A DNA stretch of 64,000 nucleotides from Siniperca chuatsi. Taxonomy: Eukaryota; Chordata; Actinopteri; Centrarchiformes; Sinipercidae. The stretch lies in the NCBI RefSeq assembly GCF_020085105.1, contig NC_058042.1:21542001-21606000 (forward strand). Reading direction: 5' to 3'. Shown here piece by piece: positions 24,301-36,101 of the stretch (positions are counted from its first letter, which is position 1; each line of letters opens with the position of its first letter). Under the pieces are notes generated by a model. The model ran no database searches. It was not told where the DNA came from and saw only the letters and a program-made list of their open reading frames with translations. The translations under genes and the position numbers were made by a program.

Positions 24301-27300
24301 TTAATATTTACTTAACATTAATGTCTGGCAGTTGAATAGTATTCAAAGAGTATTATGACTGAGTGTCTTTAATGTTATTGGCAAATTAAATCTATTCTGC
24401 TGACCTTCTAATAGTTGAATCTTCTGTTCATATTTCAGGTCAGTTCCATGGGTCAGTTCCTGAAGGTCCAGGAGCAACTGGGAGCTGAGCTGCAGAAAGA
24501 AATTAAGACACTGTCAGACAATGAAGAGGAACATAAAAAGATGAATGAGAAAAAATCAGAAGAGCTCAAACAGTTAGAGGAAGAGCTGAAGGATCTGCAG
24601 AGCTGCACAGAAGAGAAGGAAAAGCAGCTCAGAGAGGCTGAAGCTCAGATTTTGTCTCTGGAGAAACAAAAGGCTGAGCTGGAAGATGCAGTTCAAGAGG
24701 TGAAGAAAAAGGCTGAGGTAAAAATGTATTATGTTTAGTGAGTTCTACATATATAGGCTGTACTTTTTACAAATAATAAACTTAAGTCTATTTCTTATTA
24801 AGAACCTCCAACAGGCTCATACTGAGAAGATCAACAACCTTCTGGAGCAGATATCTTCCTTAGAAGAAGAGGTAACTGCAAGCAAAGATGCAGCAGAGAA
24901 GCTTCCAGTCTTGAAGAATGAACTGGACGCAGTCAACCAGTCCCATGCTGACCTTAAGAAGTGTCTAGAAGCTCTTGAGAGGAGTCACTCCTCTACTATT
25001 GAAATCAAGTCTAACTTGGAGAACACCCTGGCTGAGAGAACCAGTCTGATCTGTACTTTGGAGAAAGAAGTCAAAGAGCTCACAGAGAAGATGAGCAAAG
25101 AGTCAGAGAGTCACGCTTTGGAGATTGAAAATGTTCTTAAACAAGAGAAGCGCCTTAAAGAGAAGCTTGAAGCCGCTAAGCAATCAGTAACTGCTGCAAA
25201 AGTGGAATCAAGTTCTCGACGGGAGGAGATCAAGACCATGAAGACGACTCTGTCTGCTGCTTCACGTGGCTTAGAAGAGAGAGACAACATGATAAAGAGT
25301 CTGAAGGAGAAGCTGAATAAAGCAGAGGCAGAGCAGGCCAAAACGTCTGATCTCCTGAAGGAGAAAATGGATGCCATGAACAAAATCAAGGTTGGTAACT
25401 AATGTATTCTTGGTTTTGTTTTGGGCCTTACATGTCTTCTTACGTAGAGTGGAAACGTCACTATATTATATCAGTCTTGTGTGGCTCAGGGTATTGTAAC
25501 AAATGGTAGACCAGAAGAGGTATTCTTCAAGTAAAGTGTGATGAGTCATTGTTTTAATAATTTGCTTTATTCATTTCATTTTTCACATTAAGGTGCAGCT
25601 AGAGATGCTGCAAATGGACCTGGAGGACAACGAGACAATCATGAATTCTTTTGACAGTCAGGTGGAGGAGCTGAGGAGAACCATCGAGTCACTGGAGGCT
25701 CAGCTGGCTCAGAACCAAACCCAGATGTCTGACATGGAGGCCAGGCTGGAGGACAGCAAAGCCCAGGTAGAGCCACTAACTTGCACAAAATAATTTTGTG
25801 CCACAGATGCTAGACTTGGTGTGGCGATTCACTTTTATTATTCTTCAGAGCCCAATATTTTTACCAGTGCCTGTTGCTCTGTAGGGATGAAAACATCCCC
25901 AATTGGATTAAATCTAAACTCTAACCTTTTCAGGTCTCTGTCTTGGAAACCCGGTTAGAGGAGGTCCAATCTCAGAACTCTGTGCTGGAGACACAATATG
26001 TCACAGCTAGGGAGGAGTTGATGGAGAGGAGCTGTGAAATAACTCGCCTGGAAGAGGATGCTGTCAAACTAAGCCAGCTGGAGGAGAGCGTTGCCATTTT
26101 AGAGTCTAAACTCAGTCAGACCACAGAGGAAAATGTCAAGTTAGAGACAACTCTCAGGCAGATAATTGAGGACAAAGACAATAATCTTAACCATTTACTA
26201 CAAGAGAAAAACAAACTTGAGACTACTTTAAAACAGTTAACAGATGACAAAGAGCAAGTCGAAACTGAACTTATTCAAGTAAACGCGGAGAAGAAACAGC
26301 TGGGAGCCAGTCTAGACACACTAGCTGAGGAGAACAAACAACTGCAGACCAACATTAAGCAGCTAACTGAAGAAAAGCAGAAAATTGATCAAATAACTGT
26401 TGAGAAACAAGAAGCCGAATCGACCCTTAGACAGGTGATTGAGGAGAAAGCCCAACTAGATGTTACCCTCAATCTGATAAACCAGGAAAAAATCCAATTT
26501 GAGGTTAGACTAGTCGAGCTAACCTCTGAGAAAAAAAACTTGAATCGAGTAGTTGAGGAAAAGCTTCAGCTGGAAGTTAACTATAATCAGCTTACTGAAG
26601 AGAACATCAAACTACAATCGAGTGTGAATCAAGTGACTGAAGAGAAGCTGCAGTTACAAGAAAGCATAGAGAGGCATGAAGACAAGGTGGCTTCTCTTAA
26701 AGAGGAGAACAAATGCATCCAGCAGCAGCTCGAGATGAGAGAGGAGAACAGAGAAAGGTACAGTACATGTTTAACTGCTTTCCACTTTGAAGTTTGCATG
26801 AGTTACTATAGTTCAATTCTTCAGTATGTATATTTTTGGTACTATATGACTTTTATGTTGTATCACAGGAGCCAAAGGTTTGAGGCGGAGCAGGCAGAAC
26901 TGCATCAGAAGTTGGCAGGCTTACAGAACGAGCTGACTGTGTTACAGCAGCAGTACGATTCACTGCTGGAGCAGGTGGGCCAACAAAACAGCCTCATAAT
27001 TCAGCTCTCAGAATTGCAGGAAACCCAGACCCAAGGAGGAAAAATCAGCTACATGGAGTCTGAGGAGACAGAAATTGGTGGTGAGCATAAACCAAAACTA
27101 AAGTTCTTCATGAAACACTGCTGTGGCTTTACATTTATATTGAATTATCTGTAACGCTTTCCCCCAGCAGGAGCAGCAGGACAGATTGCTGTAGAGCTGA
27201 CACTTGATCCAAGCGTCAGTACCAATACTGAGTCCCTTCCGGTAAAGGAACAGCTGAGCCCTATGGTGTCTGAACTGGGTGAACCTTCCCACCAGTCTGA

Positions 27301-30300
27301 CGAGGCTTTCAGGTACAATGAGTTTTGTACTAAGCACAAAGCCTTTTGTGTGTTACATGTGTGCTTTATTAAATCGAATCTCCCTCACCCCTGGTAGTGA
27401 GACAGAGCTGGTCTTCAAGGAGGACATCATTGAGCAAGAGATGATCCACGAACAACTGGGCGAGAAGAGGGAGGCATGTGTGGCCGATTTAGAGGAAATG
27501 AGGGGGAACGAAGAGCAGCAGCATCAACAGCAACCCTTAGATCAGGTAATAACAATTATTACAATGCATATTTGTCCTTTGGTCATGATGCTGCTGGGAT
27601 ACTTACTTTGAGTCATCATTAATGTAATCAGGGAACTTGATAATTGCTACTGAAATTTCTCTACCACAGAGGAATGTTTAGCATTCAGCAGTTTGAGCAT
27701 TGTCTTTCAAAAAGTTTAAATTTATGCCATCTATACCTCAGATTGTTCACAAGTGTACTGTGAATACATAAGCATTATTATTGAGTGTGTTTTATAACAT
27801 AAACAGAATGACCTTGGGTATCAGTCTTTATGATGTTTTATTTCGTCTTCTTTCTTGCAGCTTCCTGAAGACAGCAGTTGTTCCAGAGATGTTCTTGAAA
27901 GTAAACCTGAAATCTATGAGCTTTCTCCACCATCTTCCCCCCTTGGTGAGACCAGAACGTTAGAATCCTCTATTGAGTAATTAAATTGTGCTTATGACTG
28001 CAGTTTCAATAATAATGTGTTTTCTTGTGTTATTTATTTATTTATTTACTAACTTAAAAAATAAATCTAGAGGCTATTGCTCCAGCCAATATAAGCATTA
28101 CACCCTATTATAGACTTCCAAGGAATTAGACTTGACACTTGATACTGATTAAGATGCATTCTGATTCACACTATGAATTATTGCTTTAAATCTGATCAAT
28201 GATGTTTAAATAAACTTGTATGTGTTCAATCTGTCTATCAGCGACAGAATCACCCCAGGTACAAGATGACCTCAACCACTACAAGGAAATGATCACAAAA
28301 CAAGAAAATGAACTCCATTCCCTGCGCTCAGAGTTTGACCTACTGAACTCCGACCTCGCACTGAGAAAGGAGTTGACTGCCGAACTGGAAGTCAAAGTTC
28401 AAAACTCAGAGAAGAAAGTTCATGCAGCAGAGGAAGAGGCACATGGTGCAGCACATAAGCTGAACATCGCTTTGGAGGAGAAGAAAGGCCTTGCTGACCA
28501 GGTAGGGGAAGACATGCCAAATACCAATAAAAAATAGTCAATTCCATTACGACACTGAAGTATAACTGATACTAATACTGTGTGCTCATTTGTAGCTGGC
28601 TCAGCTGTCAGAGGAGAGGGAGACATTAACTCTGCAGCTGCAAACGGTTAGATGCCAGCTGGCTGATGTTATGGAGATGCTGGAAGGACTGGAGATGGCC
28701 AAAGGTAAATATTTTCCTATCTTACTGCAAATGAGGGATTTCACCATACAAGATTATTTACTGATTTTAAACCTCAGTCTGAAACAAAGTGCTAAATGCA
28801 AAGAGCAGCATATGAAGGAACACGCAGGCTTTAAGGTTTGTACAGTGTTGTTGTATGTTTATTAATTGGATATTTTCCTTGGTTCTGAAGGTGGATGGGA
28901 CGAGAAATTCCTTCAGCAGGAGAGCGAGCTGAAGAGGGTTCGCTCCGAGAAAGCTAACCTGGAGCAGCACATCCTGGGCATGGAGTCTGAGCTGGAGACC
29001 TTGCAGGAGGAAAGGACCAAACTGAAGGATGAGATGGAGACCCAGAAGAGGACTTGTTCAGGCATGGAGCAGCAGATAGAAACACTCACGACAGAGGTGA
29101 GCACTCGTGTCAAAACACTATATGTATAAGGGCTGTGCATGTATCTGGAAAATTAAAGCAATGTGCGCCTTGTGCAAAAACTGACAACACAGCAAGACAT
29201 TATTGAACATGGTCTGTTTTTTAAGCTTACACTTCATTCAGTGTGGCATAACTATTCTAAATCTTACTATTTCTCCAGACAACCCAGCTGAGGTCTGAAC
29301 TTGTGTCCTGCACTGAGGAGCGAGATGACCTGAACCAGTCTTTGGGCCATTGGAGAGAGAAAGTTCACAGTCTGGAGAAGACTAATTGTGAAACCAGAAA
29401 CCTAATTTCCATCCTGGAGGACGACATCAGAGCAGGGAGGAAGGAGTATGAAGCCCTGCAAAGCAGCATGGAGAAACTGAAGACAGAGAGGCAACAGGTA
29501 TGTACATGGAAAATTCAAGAGAGAGAGTGGCTTGAGTTAAAGGTCTGGGACCTGTGCACATTTCCTTGTGTCAATTAGGCTTTTATAAGTTAGCTTGCAT
29601 TGATAGCATAAGGAAATGTACATTTGTCTTTCATCTTGTTAGGTTTGCTATTTCAGGCCAGTCCATTCAGAACATAGCAACATGGATGGATAGTAGAAAT
29701 GCCTCTTTGATTCTATTGGGTAAATGATGAAAGATGAAATCACTGCACATCACATCACTGCAGCTAAAGTTATGTTAATAGCAAAAGTGAACAATAGATT
29801 AATGTAACATTGTTGCTCATGAGGTCTGATGAAGATATACTCATGTGGTCACACATGTTGACACTCTTGAAAAGGATGAATAATCTTTGAACTGATGTTA
29901 TTGTGCACTCGCATGCCTTTTGGGTGTGTGTGCGCTACATTTCGTCCGTTGCTGATTGTTGATGTTTCAGTTTTCTTTATGAAGAGTTCATTCCCTTTTC
30001 TTTCACTAAAGCTGTTGGAGCAGATTAAAGCGCTGGAGCAGGCAATATCCAAACAGAGTGGAGAAAGAGAGGAGCTTATTGGGCAGCTTGACAAGATCAC
30101 AGAAGACCACACCTCGGCCAATCAAAACACTGAGTCCATGGTCGGCAAGATACAGGTGAGGTCTTTATCTCGTTAAAATCAAAATAAAGAGTTGTGTGTT
30201 TTAAGAAAGCATTTACAGTTTGCATACCTTTATTACAGAGTGCATGGACAAATAAACCCACAGATGGTTCAGATGCACTTTAGTTTCAGTAGTTGTGTAG

Positions 30301-33300
30301 CATCAACAAGATTCACAACCAGACTGTCAACATATTGCCTAAGCATCAGTTAAATACTGTATACTCAAAATACCACTACTGATGATGATGATGGCGATGG
30401 CGATATAGAGATTATGGACATTAACTTTGTAGCCCTTTCATCTTTGATGACAAAGGGGACATAAAATGTTTAATTCTAATCTACCTTGTTTCCCTCCTGT
30501 TTTTCCTCAAGGCTTTAGAGGGAGAAGTGTGTCGTCTCTCGCAGTCTCTAGAGTCCTCTCTACTAGAAAAGGGAGAGATTGCCTCTCGTCTGAACTCGAC
30601 ACAAGATGAGATCCAGCAGATGAGGACCGGTATTGAAAACCTCCAGGTCCGCATCGAGTCTGACGAGAGGAAGAAAAAGAAGATGGGGGAACTGCTCAAA
30701 GGTGACTCTTAACATCATTTGAAATTACATAACCTCTTGAGTTTTGTGGGTTGTGTTGGTCTAAATGTGTGACTCTGACTTCTCTAGCTGCCCAGAGAAA
30801 GTCTGACTCACTGCAAGATCGCATTGATGCCCTGGAGCGAGAGGCTGAAGATGTAGAGCAAAGTCTGGAGGAAGCTGTGCTACAGGTATTCTGTTGTAAC
30901 CTGGTGTATGCCAGAATAAATAACCAGCTATTTCTTACCATTGCAACTTATTTTTGCCTGGATAAAATTCACATGTGAGGTGGTTTGATAAGGTCAGCAT
31001 TTGCTCACCTTGTTTTAAATGCAAATTTTTCATGCTCTTCCACAGGCTGAAACAGCCAAAGCTGAGCTGGAGGAGGAAAGGAGAAAGGTGCCTTCATATT
31101 AGTCTGTGTTTGGCTATCTGATGCCCTTTGCTGTGTATCTGTGATGTTTTTTCTTTATGTTCTAATGGTAAAACATGACAGTTGTTGTAAACCAAGCAAT
31201 ATATTAATCAGATTTCTTCTCCCTTTTTCTTCCTTTCTTTCATGCTCTTCCTTTCCATCCTGATTTTCTCCTTCACCCTTGGTTTCTTTCCTTTCACAAA
31301 CTCTCTGCTGCTGTCTGTCTTCATCCCTCACCACCTCCTGACCCGCAGGTGGAGGAGGAGAAGAGAGAGCTTGGCAACAAACTATCAGAGCTCTCTGCCA
31401 CGCTGGACAACCTGAGATCTGAGAAAGAACGCATGGAGAGAGAGCTGGAAACAAAAAACAGAGAGATAGAGGAACTGAAGGCCACTAAGGAGGAGCTGGA
31501 GAGAGGGTTGGAGAAGGCAGAGGTAGATCGAAGAGAGGAGGAGGAAAGACAGAAAAACAGGGTAGAAGAGCTGGAGAAAGGAATGAGAGAGGAAACAGAG
31601 AGGCAAACGAGACAAGTGGATAACCTCCAGGCGCAGCTAGAAGCCTCTCGGCAGAGAGAGATCTCCCTTGAACAAAAGAGTGCAGAAACAGAGAGGGAGA
31701 AAGAGAGGATGCAGTCTCTGCTTGTAGAGATGGAGAAAGAGAAAATGTGTCTGCAGTCTTCTTTGGAGGAGTGGCAGACAGAAGGAGAGAGGCTCCGCTC
31801 TCAGGAAAAGGACTGGGATCAAGAGAGAAACAACCTAAAGACCAGTACTGAGGCTTTGGAAGAAGAAATTAAAGTGCTTAAAACACTCATAAAAGCTAAA
31901 GAGGAAGAGAGAGAAGTGTTGGAGAAGGAGGCAGATCAGAGACACGCCTCAGTAAAATCCATCTCATCTCTTATGGCGGAGAACAAACAGATTGAAGAAG
32001 AAAATGGACGGCTGGCTGAGGAGAAAGAGAAACTTCTCTCGACCCTGTTTTCAGTGGAACAAGAGCGAGATAACCTGCACTGCAGTCTTGCATCTGTAGA
32101 AGAAGAGAGAGAAAGACTAGAACAAGAGAGGGGGGTGTTAGCTGATGAGAAAGAGAAGCTTCAATCCAGCCTTTCCTCGATCGAAAAGGAGAAACATGAC
32201 CTGCAACAAAGTCTCTTTTCATTAAAGCAAGAGAAGGAAAGAATAGAGGACGAGAAACAGAAGTTAGAGGCTTTAATTGAAGTAGAGAAAAATAACCTGT
32301 CGTCAGCTCTTTCTTCACTGGAACAAGAGAAGCAAAGAGCAGAAGAGGAGAAAGAGAAACTCACAGAAGAACAAGACAGTCTTCAGTCTACAGTTGCCTC
32401 TATGGGGAAGGAGTTGGAAATGTACAAGTTGTCTGTCGAACAGCTCAATGAGCAGGTACACACACATGTAGTTTACCTTTACTTGTTTTTGTTACCTTCA
32501 ATCCTATAAAAAGCTTAAATGTAACAATTTCTTTTGTACATGCATGGTTCAACACAACAGGTTCAAAATGTCAGTGCAGCAGTATGTTTCCAGCCGCCTT
32601 TTACATGCAGGACTAAGCCAAATCTGCAGTAGACCACACAGTAGTAACCTCAGCCTGTGGCATTAACAGGAGCAAGTTTATACATTCACAGGCTTTAACA
32701 GGGAAAAGTAAAATATAACCACACTGGCATTATTCTTTAAGCAGGAGTTGTGTGGCCCTGTAAATGAGACAGGTGAAAGTGATGTTTTATTGTTATCTTA
32801 CCACTTTCTGTCTTCCTGTTTCAGGTGTCAGAGCTGACATGTCATGCCGCTTGTGTGTCTAAAGAGAGAGACTCTGCCCTGAGCAAGATGAGTCTTTGGA
32901 TGAAGACGTGCAAACAGCTGGAGCAGGAGAAGCAAGTGATGCTAAACAGCTCAGGTGTGGAAATACATTTAAGCAATTTTCCGTTATTTTCAAAACTTGA
33001 TGTGGAAGTAATCCGGACAGACTAGAATTTTCACTCTGGACCAATCTTCAGTTTGTGTTTTTAAATAAATCCAAATTTATCCAAGATTTGAATAATTCCA
33101 GACAAAGAAATATTATGAAAAGTATAGACCATGAGATAATTCTGTTTTATCATATGATGCTACTTCTGATTTGAAACAGGAGGGCAGCGATAGCATGCAG
33201 TATGACTTGAAAAATATTAAGCATAATAAATTCAACATTTACAAAGTGGACACATGTAGAACAAAGAGTAATTGGAGAGAAACTCAGGTTTTCCATTGTA

Positions 33301-34738
33301 AACAGTCAGGTTGGTGATTTTTGCCAACTTTTCCGTTTAGGATGACCGACTCCAATGCCCTGACCTGCATTGTGCGCTGAAAACATGGAGATGAAATCTC
33401 TAGAAAGTGCAGCTGAATGATTTTGTTAACATGGGCAACATTCTTGTTAACAGGCGATGGAAAGAGCAGCGAGGAGGTGCAGACTGACGTGAACCAGCTG
33501 AAGACGGAGGCAGAGGAGAGACAGAAGGAAGTGGAAGACCTGAAGACTGCCCTGCAGCAGAAGAGGACAGAGGCAAAAGAAAAAACTAAGGAGGTGCAAG
33601 AACTTAAGGCTGCCCTCGATGGAAGGAAGAAGGAATTAGAAGAGAGAAACAGAGAGCTGGAGGAGATGAAGAGTGAGTTGATTGAACTAAACAAACTTCT
33701 GGAGGAGAAAAGCATCGAGGCAGATGAGAGCATGGATAAATACTGCAGCCTGATGGTTAAAGTCCACAAACTGGAAGAGACCAATGATGCACTGACAACA
33801 CGACTGGAGCAGCTCACTGCTAACCAACGTGCTAACGTAACTAACATCCACTCCAGCAGCACTGACAGTACGCACTGCCGGCGCTCAGGAAGGAAGTCTT
33901 CCTCCAAACATCAGGAAGGAAAACTGGGTGACAACACTGAGAACATGGCTCCTTCAACACCTCCAAGGTCTCCTCAGGGATCGTCTTCAGGGAAACGGGG
34001 TCACCATGATATCTGTGATAAAGACAGTGCCCAGGAGGCCCTGCACAACCTGACAAAGAAGATCAAAGCCAACGCAGTGACTACGCCTATACCAAGAACT
34101 GAACCGGAAGATGAGGAGTTCAGACCAGAGGGACTTCCAGAGCTGGTGCAGAGAGGTACGTGCTGTGTGGTAATTTAATGTAGCCACAACTCAGTCACTA
34201 GTTCCCCTGGAGTCATCTGGAGAAAAAGGCACCTGTAGTTTGTTTTCTGTGCCGGTGTATTCTGCTGTGAGGTCTAATTTTAGCAGTCTGGCCTCTCATG
34301 TTAGTGGGATACTTAGCAGTAACTTAGATGGAGAAAATGTGTTAATGTTTATAGGGAATTACAAGAATGAGCACCACTAACATGCTCTGCTCACATTTCT
34401 GTTGGTTTGAAATACTGTGTGATTCAAGACCCTCAAGCTTTTTGTTCTTAGATTTACACAGACCTCCATGAGCTTGAGACACTATGTGTAAAATGAACTG
34501 TACAGACACAGGTGCAATTTCACAAAAAATGATAAATCACTGGGTGGAATACTAGTAGGCAGAACAAAGTCATCATTTGTACTCTCACAGGGTTTGCTGA
34601 TATTCCTCTGGGGGAGGCCAGTCCATTCATCATGAGGAGAACCGCAGTGAGGCGCTGCAGTCCTCGACTGGCTGCCAGACAGACTGTTCCCACATCTGCA
34701 CCTGACGTCAAGGTGAGCAGCTACAACCATCTCTCTCT

Positions 34739-34781
<43 letters not shown>

Positions 34782-36101
34782 CAGTACAGTACAGTACTCC
34801 GCCTGTGCCGCCTGTCCCCAACAGCCAGCTACACAAAATGACACTCGATGGCCACTTTATTAGGTATACTCGCATGTCAACACAAATGGCGAGCTCTTCA
34901 AAGTAACGACTCGCATCTCTGCAATATACAATATGCTCATTACGCAGTATAAAATAGTGTTGTGAACAATGGGGTGTGACTCCAGGTGTGAGGCAGAAAA
35001 GGAGAACAGAGATGAATAAATCTTAATCTGACCTGCCAGTGTCTCTTACTGTCTTGCATTTGCAGTCAGCTTGACCTGTCAAAAAGACACAAACCTTTTC
35101 TTTTCCTTCTTCAAGTCTTTGTCTGCTTTGATGTTAGTGTTGCTGTTTCTTGTTGTTTGTGTGTTACAAAGTTTAGTATTTAGACTAAGCTAAAATATTA
35201 ATGATGCCTTGTCACATGTGGGAAAAACCACACTTCAGTATTTCTGCATTTTCTGAGAAGTTGGATTTTTTTTTGTTTGTTTGTTTTGTGATATGATGCT
35301 CCACAAAAACAGACAGGGGCACATTGTTTCAGCTATCAGGAGGAGCCAGACCAAATTGAATATTAATATAACTGTGTTATTCAGCGGAATGTTATTATGC
35401 ACTGTACATTCATAACCAATGGAAAATTAATTCTTAATTTAGCACTGGCTCAAAATATTCATGCAATGTCACTATAAAGGCAGTGATACACTCATCTTTG
35501 AGGGCACCTGTTGGTGTCTGAGGGAACTTATAGAGACGGCTAACCAGAGTAGAAGAGTTCATGATTTCCGCCAGCTTTCTGGGTCAATGTGTATGTGTTA
35601 ATTTGGGTTGCCGGGCCCCTAATATGCGTACAGGATATCCGGACCCCTCTCACCTTTTAGTCAGTCCAGGTCAGCTTCTAATCGCGTCAAGTCAGCTGAA
35701 GTGAACCAGTAGTGATTTAGAGGATCTAGAGGTTTCAGGTCAGAGAGGTCAAGAGGGAAAAAAATGTCTCACAGTCACCCGTTTGACTGACCCCCGCTGT
35801 ATGACTGTCTTTACATGTGTTTAATTTCCAAATGTCCCACTCCCTGCTTTGTTGTGTTTTTCCTCTTTCACTCATTCTCTCTTCATCTTGTCATCTGTCT
35901 TATCTTGCTCTTCCTCTACAGGTTTTGGGGCCCATACCCCTCCAGAGTCCCTCGGCAGACGGCTCCAATAGGAAGTGTCTCTCCCCAAATGGCGAGGAGA
36001 AACTGCGTCGTTCACTGAGTTTACGGAAGACGCCAGAACAGAAAGAGAAACAACTTTTAAGAGAACAAGCACAACAACAAGACAACTGTCACGTTCAGTA
36101 G
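16088..36101 (+). CDS. cenpf: CENPF (centromere protein F / mitosin), complete, 37 coding exons
   Basis: Exons: 16088-16249, 16384-16509, 17217-17287, 17501-17643, 17920-18011, 18090-18366, 18560-18762, 18917-19042, 19175-19303, 19993-20115, 20972-21107, 21201-21330, 21456-21735, 22813-23019, 23473-23681, 23978-24107, 24439-24717, 24803-25390, 25593-25766, 25934-26757, 26869-27080, 27171-27312, 27398-27545, 27861-27945, 28242-28501, 28596-28704, 28891-29096, 29279-29497, 30012-30155, 30512-30701, 30788-30885, 31046-31087, 31349-32455, 32825-32954, 33454-34155, 34591-34712, 35922-36101. All GT-AG; they join in frame to 2834 residues (human about 3114). From the family: a G2/M protein at nuclear envelope and outer kinetochore, binding microtubules at both ends and dynein regulators. 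Seen: N-terminus MSWAVEEWKDGL, almost as in human; HKDIAARQ motif in exon 17920-18366 region; nearly continuous coiled coil; C-terminal Rb-binding-type segment; CAAX end. Intron phases all agree. Confidence 0.96.
25934..26757 (+). other. cenpf: CENPF exon with heptad-register coiled-coil repeats
   Basis: An 824-nt exon (about residues 1196-1470) consisting of serial leucine-rich units of the pattern L-x-Q-x-x-x-E-K-x-x-L-E, spaced mostly 14 or 21 residues apart (multiples of seven). Examples of the unit core are LKQLTDDKEQVE, IKQLTEEKQKID and VNQVTEEKLQLQ. It has no breaks and no prolines, so it predicts one long continuous coiled coil. The repeats look internally duplicated and have no obvious one-to-one match with the human protein. 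Confidence 0.75.
31349..32455 (+). other. cenpf: CENPF largest exon, E/K-rich coiled coil with 32-42 residue repeats
   Basis: Encodes 369 residues (about 2089-2457) extremely rich in Glu, Lys and Arg. The core EKEKL or EKQKL recurs at codons starting 32021, 32147, 32252 and 32348, that is at intervals of 42, 35 and 32 residues, each followed by an LxSSLxSxExEKxxL-like stretch. These are imperfect tandem repeats of a coiled-coil unit. Purine bias is very strong, which also explains the long antisense open frames here. Confidence 0.8.
33454..36101 (+). other. cenpf: CENPF C-terminal exons: Rb-binding-type segment and CAAX box
   Basis: The last three coding exons. The first carries the KEADEYLDKYCSL-type block of human CENPF (here EADESMDKYCSL) and then a Ser/Pro-rich basic linker with a KKIK cluster. 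EFRPEGLPELVQRGFADIPLG runs across the intron at 34156-34590 and is followed by SPRLAARQ, the conserved CENP-F C-terminal motif; the human counterpart has been reported to bind Rb and mitochondrial Miro. The protein ends C-H-V-Q, a CAAX farnesylation box like the human C-K-V-Q. Confidence 0.88.
34742..34797 (+). repeat. (AC)n microsatellite with CAGTA tail
   Basis: About 36 nt of AC dinucleotides immediately followed by several tandem AGTAC/CAGTA pentamers, starting 30 bp inside the last cenpf intron. Confidence 0.95.

Noticed and set aside
31971..32318. Minus-strand ORF of 115 codons
   Set aside because: Antisense of the largest cenpf exon, same composition artefact.
33284..33907. Minus-strand ORF of 207 codons
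   Set aside because: Antisense shadow of purine-rich cenpf coiled-coil exon; Ser/Leu/Phe-rich composition is the mirror of Glu/Lys codons.
34742..34797. Repeat arrays (here and at 49787, 54832, 63724) as possible CRISPR-like arrays
   Set aside because: Simple dinucleotide microsatellites without spacers, in a vertebrate genome.
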